14,600 bases of DNA from DASQWC01 sp035640475 (GTDB lineage Bacteria > Actinomycetota > JAICYB01). Every line of letters starts with the position of its first letter. Position 1 is the first letter of the stretch. The stretch spans positions 1 to 14,600 of the forward strand of contig DASQWC010000165.1 in assembly GCA_035640475.1 (NCBI GenBank), read 5' to 3'. This document shows, one piece after another, positions 1 through 5,046 of the stretch. A model generated the notes under the pieces. That model was given only the letters and a program-made list of their open reading frames with translations, was not told where the DNA came from and made no database searches. A program made the translations under genes and the position numbers.

Positions 1-295
1 TTGCCGTCGCGGCGACCTCGAGACGAACGCGCGTGCCGCACACGGCACACACGTACACGAGGTCGGAGGAGCGCGCGTCGACTGTGGCCGGCGGCGGCGG
101 CGGCGGCATGACGAGCGCGCGCAGCACCCGCCGGACGACGAACACGAGGACGACGCCGATCAGCAGGCCGGTTACGGCGCGCGTGATGAGGCTGCCGCGA
201 TCGGTCCCGGACGGAAGCAATGAGGGAGTCGTAGCGAGCAGGACGACGAACGCGGCGAAGACGATCCCGGCGACGAGGATCCGCCGGAGAAGCAA
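1..295 (-). CDS. Partial small membrane protein with C-terminal CxxC zinc-ribbon-like motif (runs off left edge)
   Basis: Reading from a TTG at 293-295, a stop-free frame of 98 codons continues past the window edge. It encodes a hydrophobic segment (about residues 5-24), a short loop, and a second one (about 38-56). A run of six prolines follows (64-69), then a cytoplasmic-looking tail with YVCAVCGTRVRLEV (81-94). A CxxC followed by a hydrophobic strand is typical of half of a zinc ribbon; the second cysteine pair would lie outside the window. I do not recognise the gene. The start is uncertain: the TTG has no clear ribosome binding site and directly follows the terminator hairpin of the thiolase gene. 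The alternation of two membrane helices with polar loops and the CxxC pair supports this frame over the others. Confidence 0.5.
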   Translation of the reverse strand, partial: MLLRRILVAGIVFAAFVVLLATTPSLLPSGTDRGSLITRAVTGLLIGVVLVFVVRRVLRALVMPPPPPPATVDARSSDLVYVCAVCGTRVRLEVAATA

Positions 296-299
296 GCGA

Positions 300-318
300 G
301 GGGCCCGTGCCGGGCCCC
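300..318 (-). terminator. Hairpin terminator of the thiolase gene
   Basis: GGGGCCCG and CGGGCCCC form a perfect 8-bp stem around a 3-nt loop, 27 bp past the thiolase stop codon. The downstream side on the minus strand is only moderately T-rich, so termination efficiency is uncertain. The GGGCCC core resembles the other terminators in this window. Confidence 0.6.
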
Positions 319-344
319 CCGCGTGTAACTCGGACGAGACTTCG

Positions 345-1523
345 TCAGGCAACGCGCTCGAGAATCATCGCGTTCGCCATCCCGCCGCCCTCGCACATGG
401 TCTGGAGGCCGAAGCGCAGACCGCGGCGCTCCATCTCGTGCAACAGCGTTGTGCACAAACGAGCACCGGAGGCGCCGAGCGGATGACCGAGGGCAATTGC
501 GCCGCCGTTAGGGTTGACGCGAGCGTTCTCGGAGACTTCCGAAACCTCCGACGGGTCGAGCCCAAGCTCCCGCTGCCAAGCCACGATGACCGATGCGAAG
601 GCTTCGTTGATCTCGACGACCTCCATGTCGTCCATCGTGAGGCCTGCGCGCTTGAGAACCTTCTGCGTCGCCGGAATGGGAGCCGTGAGCATGATCACGG
701 GATCCGACGCGGCCAGCGCGAAGGAATGGAACCGTGCGCGCGGCTTCAGGCCGAGCTGCTCGGCGCGCTCCGGCGTCGTGATCACGACGGCCGACGCGCC
801 GTCGGTGATCTGCGACGAGTTCCCGGCGGTCACGACACCGCCTTCCGGCTTGAACGACGTCTTGAGCGTCGCCATCTTCTCGAGGCTCGTCTCGCGGATC
901 CCTTCGTCCGTCGAGATCGCATTCCCCTCGACGGTTACGGGAGTGATCTCACGGTCGAAGTGCCCTTTGTCGCGCGCTTGCGCAGCGAGGACCTGCGATC
1001 GGTAGCCGACCTTGTCGAGCTCCTCGCGGGAGATGCCCCACTTCTCCGCGATCATCTCGGCGGAGATGCCCTGGGGCACGAGGTTGAAGCGCTCCATGAG
1101 CGAGGGCGAGAACGGGAACCCCGGCCCGTTCTGAACGTTGGCGCCCATCGGCACCCGCGACATGCTCTCCACGCCGGCGGCGATCACGAGGTCGTATGCG
1201 CCGGCCTGGACGCCCTGGGCCGCGAAGTGGATGGCTTGCTGGGACGACCCGCACTGGCGGTCGACGGTCGTTCCCGGCGTCTCGACGGGGAATCCGGCAG
1301 CGAGCCAGCCGTTGCGCGCGATGTTGATGCCCTGTTCGCCGACCTGGCTCACGCAGCCGCTGATGACGTCATCGACCTCGAGCGGATCCACGCCCGTCCG
1401 GCCGATTGCTTCCTTCAGCACGTGGGCGAGCAGATCGACTGCGTGGACACCCGAGAGCTGTCCGCCGGGCTTCCCGCGGCCGAGTGGTGTTCGGACGGCC
1501 TCCACGATGACTGCTTCACGCAT
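345..1523 (-). CDS. Acetyl-CoA acyltransferase (thiolase, 3-ketoacyl-CoA thiolase type)
   Basis: A complete 392-residue thiolase, the normal family length. It catalyses thiolytic cleavage of 3-ketoacyl-CoA, or the reverse Claisen condensation, in the cytoplasm. Visible motifs: the N-terminal EAVRTPLGR; the nucleophile Cys91 in DRQCGSSQQA; VESMSRVPMGA (118-128); EINEAFASV (304-312); NPNGGAIALGHPLGASGAR with catalytic His347 (337-355); and the C-terminal base Cys377 in CEGGGMAN. The NGW..AG.P segment and the GEQ near residues 62-64 resemble actinobacterial steroid or lipid beta-oxidation thiolases of the FadA5/FadA6 type, but substrate cannot be read from sequence. The ATG start has a strong GGAGGAGG at 1529-1536. 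There is a short acidic insertion (about 322-334, with a repeated SEV) before the catalytic histidine loop. It stands alone between two terminators, so it is probably monocistronic. Confidence 0.93.
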   Translation of the reverse strand: MREAVIVEAVRTPLGRGKPGGQLSGVHAVDLLAHVLKEAIGRTGVDPLEVDDVISGCVSQVGEQGINIARNGWLAAGFPVETPGTTVDRQCGSSQQAIHFAAQGVQAGAYDLVIAAGVESMSRVPMGANVQNGPGFPFSPSLMERFNLVPQGISAEMIAEKWGISREELDKVGYRSQVLAAQARDKGHFDREITPVTVEGNAISTDEGIRETSLEKMATLKTSFKPEGGVVTAGNSSQITDGASAVVITTPERAEQLGLKPRARFHSFALAASDPVIMLTAPIPATQKVLKRAGLTMDDMEVVEINEAFASVIVAWQRELGLDPSEVSEVSENARVNPNGGAIALGHPLGASGARLCTTLLHEMERRGLRFGLQTMCEGGGMANAMILERVA

Positions 1524-1573
1524 GACAACCTCCTCCAGCGGCTTCGTGACGCCTTCACTGTAGCCAATAAGAA

Positions 1574-1597
1574 AGCGGGCCCCCGAAGGGGCCCGCT
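1574..1597 (-). terminator. Intrinsic terminator of acidic repeat protein gene 1
   Basis: On the minus strand a 10-bp perfect stem (AGCGGGCCCC / GGGGCCCGCT) closes a UUCG tetraloop and is followed by TTTCTTATT. It lies 25 bp past the stop codon. Stem, tetraloop and T-rich tail are all those of a factor-independent terminator. It is nearly identical to the terminators at 2378-2401 and 3182-3211. Confidence 0.85.
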
Positions 1598-1621
1598 CTG
1601 ACTGCGAAAGCCTGTTTGGTC

Positions 1622-2266
1622 TTAGACCACCTTGAACACGAGCGAGTCGGCGCTGACCGTGCCGCCGAGGTCGTTGAAGACCGTGGACTCGCCGGTCTCG
1701 ACGTCGACGTCCGTGCTCTCGTTGTCGAGCACGAGGTCGGCCGATCCGCCGGCCGAGGTGACCACACCGATGACCTGACCGCCCACGCCGTCGCCGGAGG
1801 CCGCGTCGGCCGCCTGGTCGGCGGCTGCGTCGGCGTCACCGGAGTTCACGCAGGTGTCCCCCTGGGTGTTGCCGGTCGCCGCGGTGTTGTTGCAGGTGGC
1901 CAACGGAGCGGTACCACCGGAAACCGAGAAAACGCCGGTGCTTGTGAGCACGTCGGCCTCGTTTGTGGCGGAAGCGTCACCAGTCGTCACCGACACGTCG
2001 TCGGAGCGGTTCGTCGCGTCGACCGAAGCGTCGCCGGCCGAGACCACGCCTGCCACCTGACCGGCCACACCGTCGCCCGAGGAGGCGGAACCCTCCTGGT
2101 CGGCCTCGGCGTCGGAATCACCCGAGTTCACGCAGGTGTCCTCCTGGCTGTTCGCGCCGGGGGCGTTGTTGCAGGTCGCCGTCTGGGCCGAAGCCGAGCC
2201 GGCAAATCCAGCGAGGCCGAGCACAGCCACGGCCATCGCCAAAGCAAATCGCATCGCCTTTGTCAT
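1622..2266 (-). CDS. Secreted acidic two-repeat protein 1 (unknown function)
   Basis: 214 residues. A Sec signal peptide (MTKAMR, a hydrophobic core at about 7-22, predicted cleavage after SASA at 27) precedes two homologous repeats (about 32-113 and 125-214). Each repeat opens with CNN...DTC (Cys32/45 and Cys125/139), a likely intramolecular disulfide loop, then VNSGDxDAxADQ. Short units built on GD followed by alternating small residues and ending in Asn or Gln come next (SGDGVAGQ, AGDASVDATN, TGDASATN), suggesting stacked beta-turns or a solenoid. The mature chain is rich in Asp, Gly, Ala, Ser and Val, has no Trp, Tyr or His, and only Arg87 and Lys212 as basic residues. Unlike its paralogues it ends in SLVFKVV. 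The ATG at 2264-2266 is preceded by GGAGGAG (2272-2278). Function unknown; surface-layer, matrix or ion-binding roles are speculation. Confidence 0.88.
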   Translation of the reverse strand: MTKAMRFALAMAVAVLGLAGFAGSASAQTATCNNAPGANSQEDTCVNSGDSDAEADQEGSASSGDGVAGQVAGVVSAGDASVDATNRSDDVSVTTGDASATNEADVLTSTGVFSVSGGTAPLATCNNTAATGNTQGDTCVNSGDADAAADQAADAASGDGVGGQVIGVVTSAGGSADLVLDNESTDVDVETGESTVFNDLGGTVSADSLVFKVV

Positions 2267-2302
2267 GCCCGCTCCTCCTGAGGGGGTCGCTTCAACACGT
2301 AC

Positions 2303-2357
2303 TGTTTACCAGACACCGGCGCCATAGACAAGTCTTGTTTCCGTCATCGTTTCGTCA
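2303..2357 (-). promoter_or_regulatory. Promoter of acidic repeat gene 1 with 11-bp-spaced direct repeat
   Basis: On the minus strand: TGACGAAA (2350-2357) and TGACGGAAA (2338-2346), whose first bases are exactly 11 bp apart; then a -35 TTGTCT (2326-2331), a 17-bp spacer and a -10 TAAACA (2303-2308). Transcription would start near 2296, about 30 nt before the ATG. The same arrangement precedes genes 2 and 3, which is the main support. Confidence 0.65.
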
Positions 2358-2377
2358 CGGAGCCCCGGAAGAGGAAA

Positions 2378-2401
2378 AGCGGGCCCCCGGAGGGGCCCGC
2401 T
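2378..2401 (-). terminator. Intrinsic terminator of acidic repeat protein gene 2
   Basis: A 10-bp perfect stem AGCGGGCCCC / GGGGCCCGCT with a 4-nt loop (UCCG on the minus strand) and a TTTTCCTC tail, 16 bp past the stop. It ends only about 20 bp before the upstream direct repeat of the gene 1 promoter, so it insulates each unit from the next. Confidence 0.85.
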
Positions 2402-2416
2402 TCCCGAAGAACCGGC

Positions 2417-3046
2417 TTAGAAGACGTCGAAGGCCAGGGCCTCCGAGTCCACCACCGAGGTGTTGGTGAAGTCCGACGTACCGGAATCAACGGACGAGTC
2501 CGTGCTCTCGTTGTCGAGCACGAGGTCCGCCGATCCGCCAGCCGAGGTCACTACACCGATGACCTGGCCGCCCACGCCGTCACCCGAGGCCGAGTCGGCC
2601 GACTGATCGGCAGCCGCGTCCGCGTCACCGGAGTTCACGCAGGTGTCCTCCTGGGTGTTCGCGCCCGGGACGTTGTTGCAGGCCGCAACCCCTGTGGCGG
2701 TCTCGAACACGCCCGTGTCCGCGAACACATCCGCGTTGTTCGTGGCGGAAGCGTCACCAGTCGTCACCGACACGTCGTCGGAGCGGTTCGTCGCATCGAC
2801 CGAAGCGTCGCCGGCCGAGACCACGCCTGCCACCTGACCGGCCACACCGTCGCCCGACGAGGCCGAACCCGACTGTTCGGCTTCCGCGTCGGCGTCACCG
2901 GAGTTCACGCACGTGTCCTCCTGGGTGTTGGCGCCGGGCCCGTTATTGCAGGTCTGCGCCGAAGCGGCACCCGTGAACCCGACGAGACCGAGCATCCCGA
3001 TCGCCGCGGCAAGAAGCAGTCTCAGCATCGCTCTGGAATTCGTCAT
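2417..3046 (-). CDS. Secreted acidic two-repeat protein 2 (unknown function)
   Basis: 209 residues from the ATG at 3044-3046. A longer reading from 3130 is excluded because that ATG lies inside the -35 region, and GGAGGT at 3057-3062 serves the shorter start. The signal peptide begins MTNSRAMLRLL and is probably cleaved after GAASA (30). Two repeats follow, each beginning CNN...GANTQEDTC (Cys33/46 and Cys123/136), then VNSGDADA, SGDGV.GQV.GVVS, and NRSDDVSVTTGDASATN in the first or DLVLDNESTD in the second. The mature protein has one basic residue (Arg88) against many Asp and Glu, so its pI must be very low. The C-terminus DSEALAFDVF alternates hydrophobic and polar residues and ends in Phe, like a terminal beta strand. 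No known domain is recognised. Confidence 0.88.
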   Translation of the reverse strand: MTNSRAMLRLLLAAAIGMLGLVGFTGAASAQTCNNGPGANTQEDTCVNSGDADAEAEQSGSASSGDGVAGQVAGVVSAGDASVDATNRSDDVSVTTGDASATNNADVFADTGVFETATGVAACNNVPGANTQEDTCVNSGDADAAADQSADSASGDGVGGQVIGVVTSAGGSADLVLDNESTDSSVDSGTSDFTNTSVVDSEALAFDVF

Positions 3047-3092
3047 TTCTTGATGCACCTCCCTCCGTAAAGGAGATCCGCCGCTCTGGCGG
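3047..3092 (-). promoter_or_regulatory. Structured leader of acidic repeat gene 2 (possible Shine-Dalgarno-masking hairpin)
   Basis: The leader contains a CCGCC/GGCGG stem (3078-3082 with 3088-3092). AUCUCC (3072-3077) can then pair with the Shine-Dalgarno GGAGGU (3057-3062, 10 nt before the ATG), or alternatively with the adjacent GGAGG (3062-3066), which would leave GAGGUG free. Bases 3047-3082 are identical to 3863-3898 ahead of gene 3. A regulatory role is inference. Confidence 0.4.
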
Positions 3093-3101
3093 TCGTGTAT
3101 C

Positions 3102-3156
3102 TGTTTAGCAGAGGTGGTCGCAATATACAAGTCTTATCTCCGTCATGATTTCGTAA
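3102..3156 (-). promoter_or_regulatory. Promoter of acidic repeat gene 2 with 11-bp-spaced direct repeat
   Basis: Minus strand: TTACGAAA (3149-3156) and TGACGGAGA (3137-3145) with an 11-bp period, -35 TTGTAT (3125-3130), a 17-bp spacer and -10 TAAACA (3102-3107). The predicted start is near 3095, giving a leader of about 49 nt. Confidence 0.65.
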
Positions 3157-3181
3157 TGAGTCGTATCCGAGGGGGAAAACG

Positions 3182-3211
3182 AAAAGCGGGCCCCCGAAGG
3201 AGCCCGCTTTT
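3182..3211 (-). terminator. Intrinsic terminator of acidic repeat protein gene 3
   Basis: A stem of about 13 bp with one mismatch, flanked by AAAA and TTTT on its two sides, with a UUCG loop on the minus strand and a TTTTCGTTTT tail. It lies 15 bp past the stop. The A and T tracts on both sides would let it act in both directions. Confidence 0.87.
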
Positions 3212-3226
3212 CAAGAACCGACCGGC

Positions 3227-3862
3227 TTAGAAGACGTCGAAGGCGAGGGCCTCCGAGTCAACCGTCGACAGGTTGTCGAAGTCGGCCGAGCCTGAATCCA
3301 CGGACGAGTCCGTGCTCTCGTTGTCGAGCACGAGGTCCGCCGATCCGCCCGCCGAGGTCACCACACCGATGACCTGGCCGCCCACGCCGTCACCCGAGGC
3401 CGCGTCGGCCGCCTGATCGGCAGCCGCGTCCGCGTCACCGGAGTTCACGCACGTGTCCTCCTGGGTGTTGGCGCCCGCGGCGTTGTTGCACAGCGCAGTC
3501 GGGCCGTCGACCTCGAACACGCCGGTGTCCGCAAAGACATCGGCTTCGTTGGTGGCCGTCACGTCACCCGTGGTCACCGACACGTCATCGGAGCGGTTCG
3601 TCGCATCGACCGAAGCGTCGCCGGCCGAGACCACGCCTGCCACCTGACCGGCCACACCGTCGCCCGAGGAGGCATCGCCCTCCTGGTCGGCGGCTGCGTC
3701 GGAGTCACCCGAGTTCACGCATGTGTCCCCCTGGCTGTTGGCGCCGGGGGCGTTGTTGCACGTCGCCGTCTGGGCCGAAGCCGCACCGGCGAACCCGACA
3801 AGACCGAGCATCCCGATCGCCGCGGCAAGAAGCAGTCTCAGCATTGCTCTGGATTTCGTCAT
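3227..3862 (-). CDS. Secreted acidic two-repeat protein 3 (unknown function)
   Basis: 211 residues from the ATG at 3860-3862, served by GGAGGT at 3873-3878; the longer reading from 3937 would begin upstream of the predicted transcript. The signal peptide is almost identical to that of protein 2 (MTKSRAMLRLL, cleavage after GAASA at 30). Two repeats start with CNN...DTC (Cys35/48 and Cys125/138) and carry the same GD-rich units. The mature part has a single basic residue (Arg90), no Trp, Tyr or His, and about one acidic residue in five. It ends VDSEALAFDVF like protein 2, but the segment between the repeats and that before the C-terminal strand differ, which would be the variable surface if the core forms a repetitive beta fold. 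Family and function are not recognised. It lies directly downstream of the CAP-domain gene with no terminator between. Confidence 0.88.
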   Translation of the reverse strand: MTKSRAMLRLLLAAAIGMLGLVGFAGAASAQTATCNNAPGANSQGDTCVNSGDSDAAADQEGDASSGDGVAGQVAGVVSAGDASVDATNRSDDVSVTTGDVTATNEADVFADTGVFEVDGPTALCNNAAGANTQEDTCVNSGDADAAADQAADAASGDGVGGQVIGVVTSAGGSADLVLDNESTDSSVDSGSADFDNLSTVDSEALAFDVF

Positions 3863-3907
3863 TTCTTGATGCACCTCCCTCCGTAAAGGAGATCCGCCCA
3901 ACGGCGG
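3863..3907 (-). promoter_or_regulatory. Structured leader of acidic repeat gene 3
   Basis: Same layout as the gene 2 leader: a CCGCC/GGCGG stem (3894-3898 with 3903-3907, loop CAAC), then AUCUCC (3888-3893) able to pair with the Shine-Dalgarno GGAGGU (3873-3878). The upper stem is kept although its loop differs in sequence and length from that of gene 2, which favours a real RNA structure, though two copies are weak proof. Confidence 0.4.
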
Positions 3908-3915
3908 TCGGATAG

Positions 3916-3970
3916 TGTCTAACCCATCTGGACGCAATATGCAAGTCTTATTTCCGTCATAGGTCTGTAA
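3916..3970 (-). promoter_or_regulatory. Promoter of acidic repeat gene 3 with 11-bp-spaced direct repeat
   Basis: Minus strand: TTACAGACC (3962-3970, the most degenerate upstream half-site) and TGACGGAAA (3951-3959) with an 11-bp period, -35 TTGCAT (3939-3944), a 17-bp spacer and -10 TAGACA (3916-3921). The upstream half-site ends 11 bp from the stop of the CAP-domain gene. Confidence 0.6.
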
Positions 3971-3980
3971 TCTTTCGCAC

Positions 3981-4649
3981 TCAGCCCGCGAGGGCGCTGG
4001 AGAGCACGCCGAGGAAGAGGTCCACCGTCGGTTGCCGGGCCGGCACGGGGCCGTCCCAGATGATCCCGCCCTCGACCACGATGGGGTCGGGCGGCCGAGG
4101 CGTCGGCAGAAGGGTCGATTTCGGTATCGCGGGCGGCGGGGTCCTCGGCTCTCGGGTGGGCGTGGGGGCGGGAGCGGCTGCCGGAAGCTGCGGACGGATG
4201 CCGGAGAGGTCGGCGAAGACCTGGGTCACGTAGACGTAGCCGTCCGGGTCGGCGGCCACTCCGACGCCTATCGAGTCGTAGTTCACGCGGACGATGTTCT
4301 CCAGATGGTGTGAGCTGCCCAGAAAGGCTCGCTCGATGTCCTGGACGTTGGGGCCGACGCCCACGTTCTCGCCGGACCAGTGCCAATCGAGGCCGACTCC
4401 GGTCAGGTCCTCGCCGAGGCGAGGGTTGTGGTAGAGCCGCTGCTCGTCGACCATCCGCGCGGATTGCGCCCGGGCGACCTCGACCAGGCCCTCGACGCGC
4501 CGCAGCGGTGGCAGGTCGCGGCCGGCCCGGGTCTGGTTCACCATGGCGATCACGCGCGCTTCGTCGCCGGGCAGGAAGGTCTGCGCCCACGCCGGAGCCG
4601 GCGTCAGGAGGGCAGCGATACCCAGAGTGACGGCAACCTGCTTCCGCAT
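3981..4649 (-). CDS. Secreted CAP-domain (SCP/PR-1-like) protein with proline-rich tail
   Basis: 222 residues. A signal peptide (MRKQ, hydrophobic core 5-16, cleavage near AWA at 22) leads into a CAP domain (about 28-150). Family hallmarks: the helix VNQTRAGRDLPPL with R41; the HNP motif at 74-76; GENVGVG (93-99); SSHHLENIV (112-120); and the strand pair YDSIGVGVA...VYVTQVFAD. His74, Glu94 and His115 would be the cavity residues of the family. Bacterial CAP proteins are extracellular and their biochemical role is mostly unclear; some bind lipids or act in spore coats. After the domain comes a Pro/Ala/Thr-rich spacer (156-190), then a short hydrophobic C-terminus (208-222) that could associate with a surface or partner. 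No clear Shine-Dalgarno is seen before the ATG, and no terminator separates it from the acidic protein promoters. Confidence 0.88.
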   Translation of the reverse strand: MRKQVAVTLGIAALLTPAPAWAQTFLPGDEARVIAMVNQTRAGRDLPPLRRVEGLVEVARAQSARMVDEQRLYHNPRLGEDLTGVGLDWHWSGENVGVGPNVQDIERAFLGSSHHLENIVRVNYDSIGVGVAADPDGYVYVTQVFADLSGIRPQLPAAAPAPTPTREPRTPPPAIPKSTLLPTPRPPDPIVVEGGIIWDGPVPARQPTVDLFLGVLSSALAG

Positions 4650-4702
4650 GCACGGAAATCGGCCGAGCGGCCGCCCGGGCTATGGGCGCGAAGGACTAGT
4701 CC

Positions 4703-4945
4703 CTAGTCGAAGAGCTCGGAGGCCTTGTCCCTGATCTGCTTGAACGACTTGCGCCCGGGGCGGTCGGGCAACAGCGCGTCGTTCCGGGCGAAGCCCCATC
4801 CGTGCAGGCTCACGCCCAGCCGGCTCCATAGGCGCTTCAGTGGACCTTTGCAGTCGGGGCAACGGCTCGGTGCCGACTCGCCGGACAGCACGATGAACTC
4901 ATGCGAAGACCCGCACGACGTGCAGCGATACTCGTAAATCGGCAC
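4703..4945 (-). CDS. FmdB-type zinc ribbon protein
   Basis: 80 residues starting MPIYEYRC, the signature start of the FmdB family of small zinc ribbon proteins (named after a putative regulator of formamidase expression; function mostly unknown). Two CxxC pairs, Cys8/Cys11 and Cys29/Cys32, would bind one zinc ion. The C-terminal half (33-80) is basic and then acidic, with no further domain. The start codon is GTG at 4943-4945; the family N-terminus fixes it. There is no usable Shine-Dalgarno, and TAGCCT ends 6 nt before the GTG, so the message is probably leaderless. The stop is followed by the palindrome GGACTAGTCC. Confidence 0.87.
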   Translation of the reverse strand: MPIYEYRCTSCGSSHEFIVLSGESAPSRCPDCKGPLKRLWSRLGVSLHGWGFARNDALLPDRPGRKSFKQIRDKASELFD

Positions 4946-4951
4946 CTCTAC

Positions 4952-4982
4952 AGGCTATGTTCCCGGTCCCGGGGCCGGGACC
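4952..4982 (-). promoter_or_regulatory. Probable leaderless promoter of the fmdB-type gene with a GC-rich dyad over the -35 region
   Basis: TAGCCT (4952-4957) fits the TANNNT -10 of leaderless actinobacterial genes, 6 nt before the start codon. The dyad GGTCCCGG / CCGGGACC (4965-4982) covers where the -35 would be and may be an operator, or a weak terminator for the upstream csoR-family gene; it has no T-tract. Confidence 0.4.
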
Positions 4983-4997
4983 TGCGCGTACGGGCCG

Positions 4998-5018
4998 TCG
5001 TCCACAGGCTGTGGACGA
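4998..5018. promoter_or_regulatory. Perfect 21-bp palindrome (two DnaA-box-like half-sites, or an operator)
   Basis: The arm TCGTCCACAG (4998-5007) is followed by one central base and its exact complement (5009-5018). Each arm contains TCGTCCACA, one mismatch from the actinobacterial DnaA box TTGTCCACA. It sits between the csoR-family stop and the fmdB-type start. Confidence 0.45.
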
Positions 5019-5046
5019 ACTGGGGACGACTGACACCGGTGGAATT

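Larger units (their letters stand above)
1574..3970 (-). repeat. Tandem array of three promoter-gene-terminator units encoding paralogous secreted acidic proteins
   Basis: Three direct copies of one unit, each made of a direct-repeat promoter, a signal-peptide coding region, two homologous acidic repeats and a UUCG hairpin terminator. The promoter -10 elements recur at 2303, 3102 and 3916, giving periods of about 800 and 814 bp. About 100 nt of the first repeat (for example 1981-2090, 2759-2868 and 3572-3680) is nearly identical in all three, whereas the ends of the genes have diverged. Units 2 and 3 are closest relatives: they share a signal peptide almost residue for residue and 36 identical leader bases. 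Unit 1 has a different signal peptide and leader. Confidence 0.85.

Noticed and set aside
1537..1573. Promoter of the thiolase gene around TACAGT (1557-1562)
   Set aside because: A possible -10 but no -35 at a proper distance, where the preceding terminator stem lies.
33..1601. Plus-strand open frame of 522 codons
   Set aside because: It lies opposite the thiolase gene and has Arg/His/Asp-rich composition with no domain; an antisense shadow of GC-rich codon use.
3047..3110. Known riboswitch in the leaders of acidic genes 2 and 3
   Set aside because: The leader is about 50 nt and lacks the conserved cores of c-di-AMP, c-di-GMP, cobalamin or other common riboswitches I can recall.
3047..3130. 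Longer start for acidic protein 2 (and likewise 3863-3937 for protein 3)
   Set aside because: The upstream start codons fall in the promoter, and the added residues would precede the signal peptide; a good Shine-Dalgarno serves the shorter start.
1622..3862. CRISPR array or satellite repeat reading of the near-identical blocks
   Set aside because: The repeats are coding, about 800 bp apart, and keep the reading frame; no short regular spacers.
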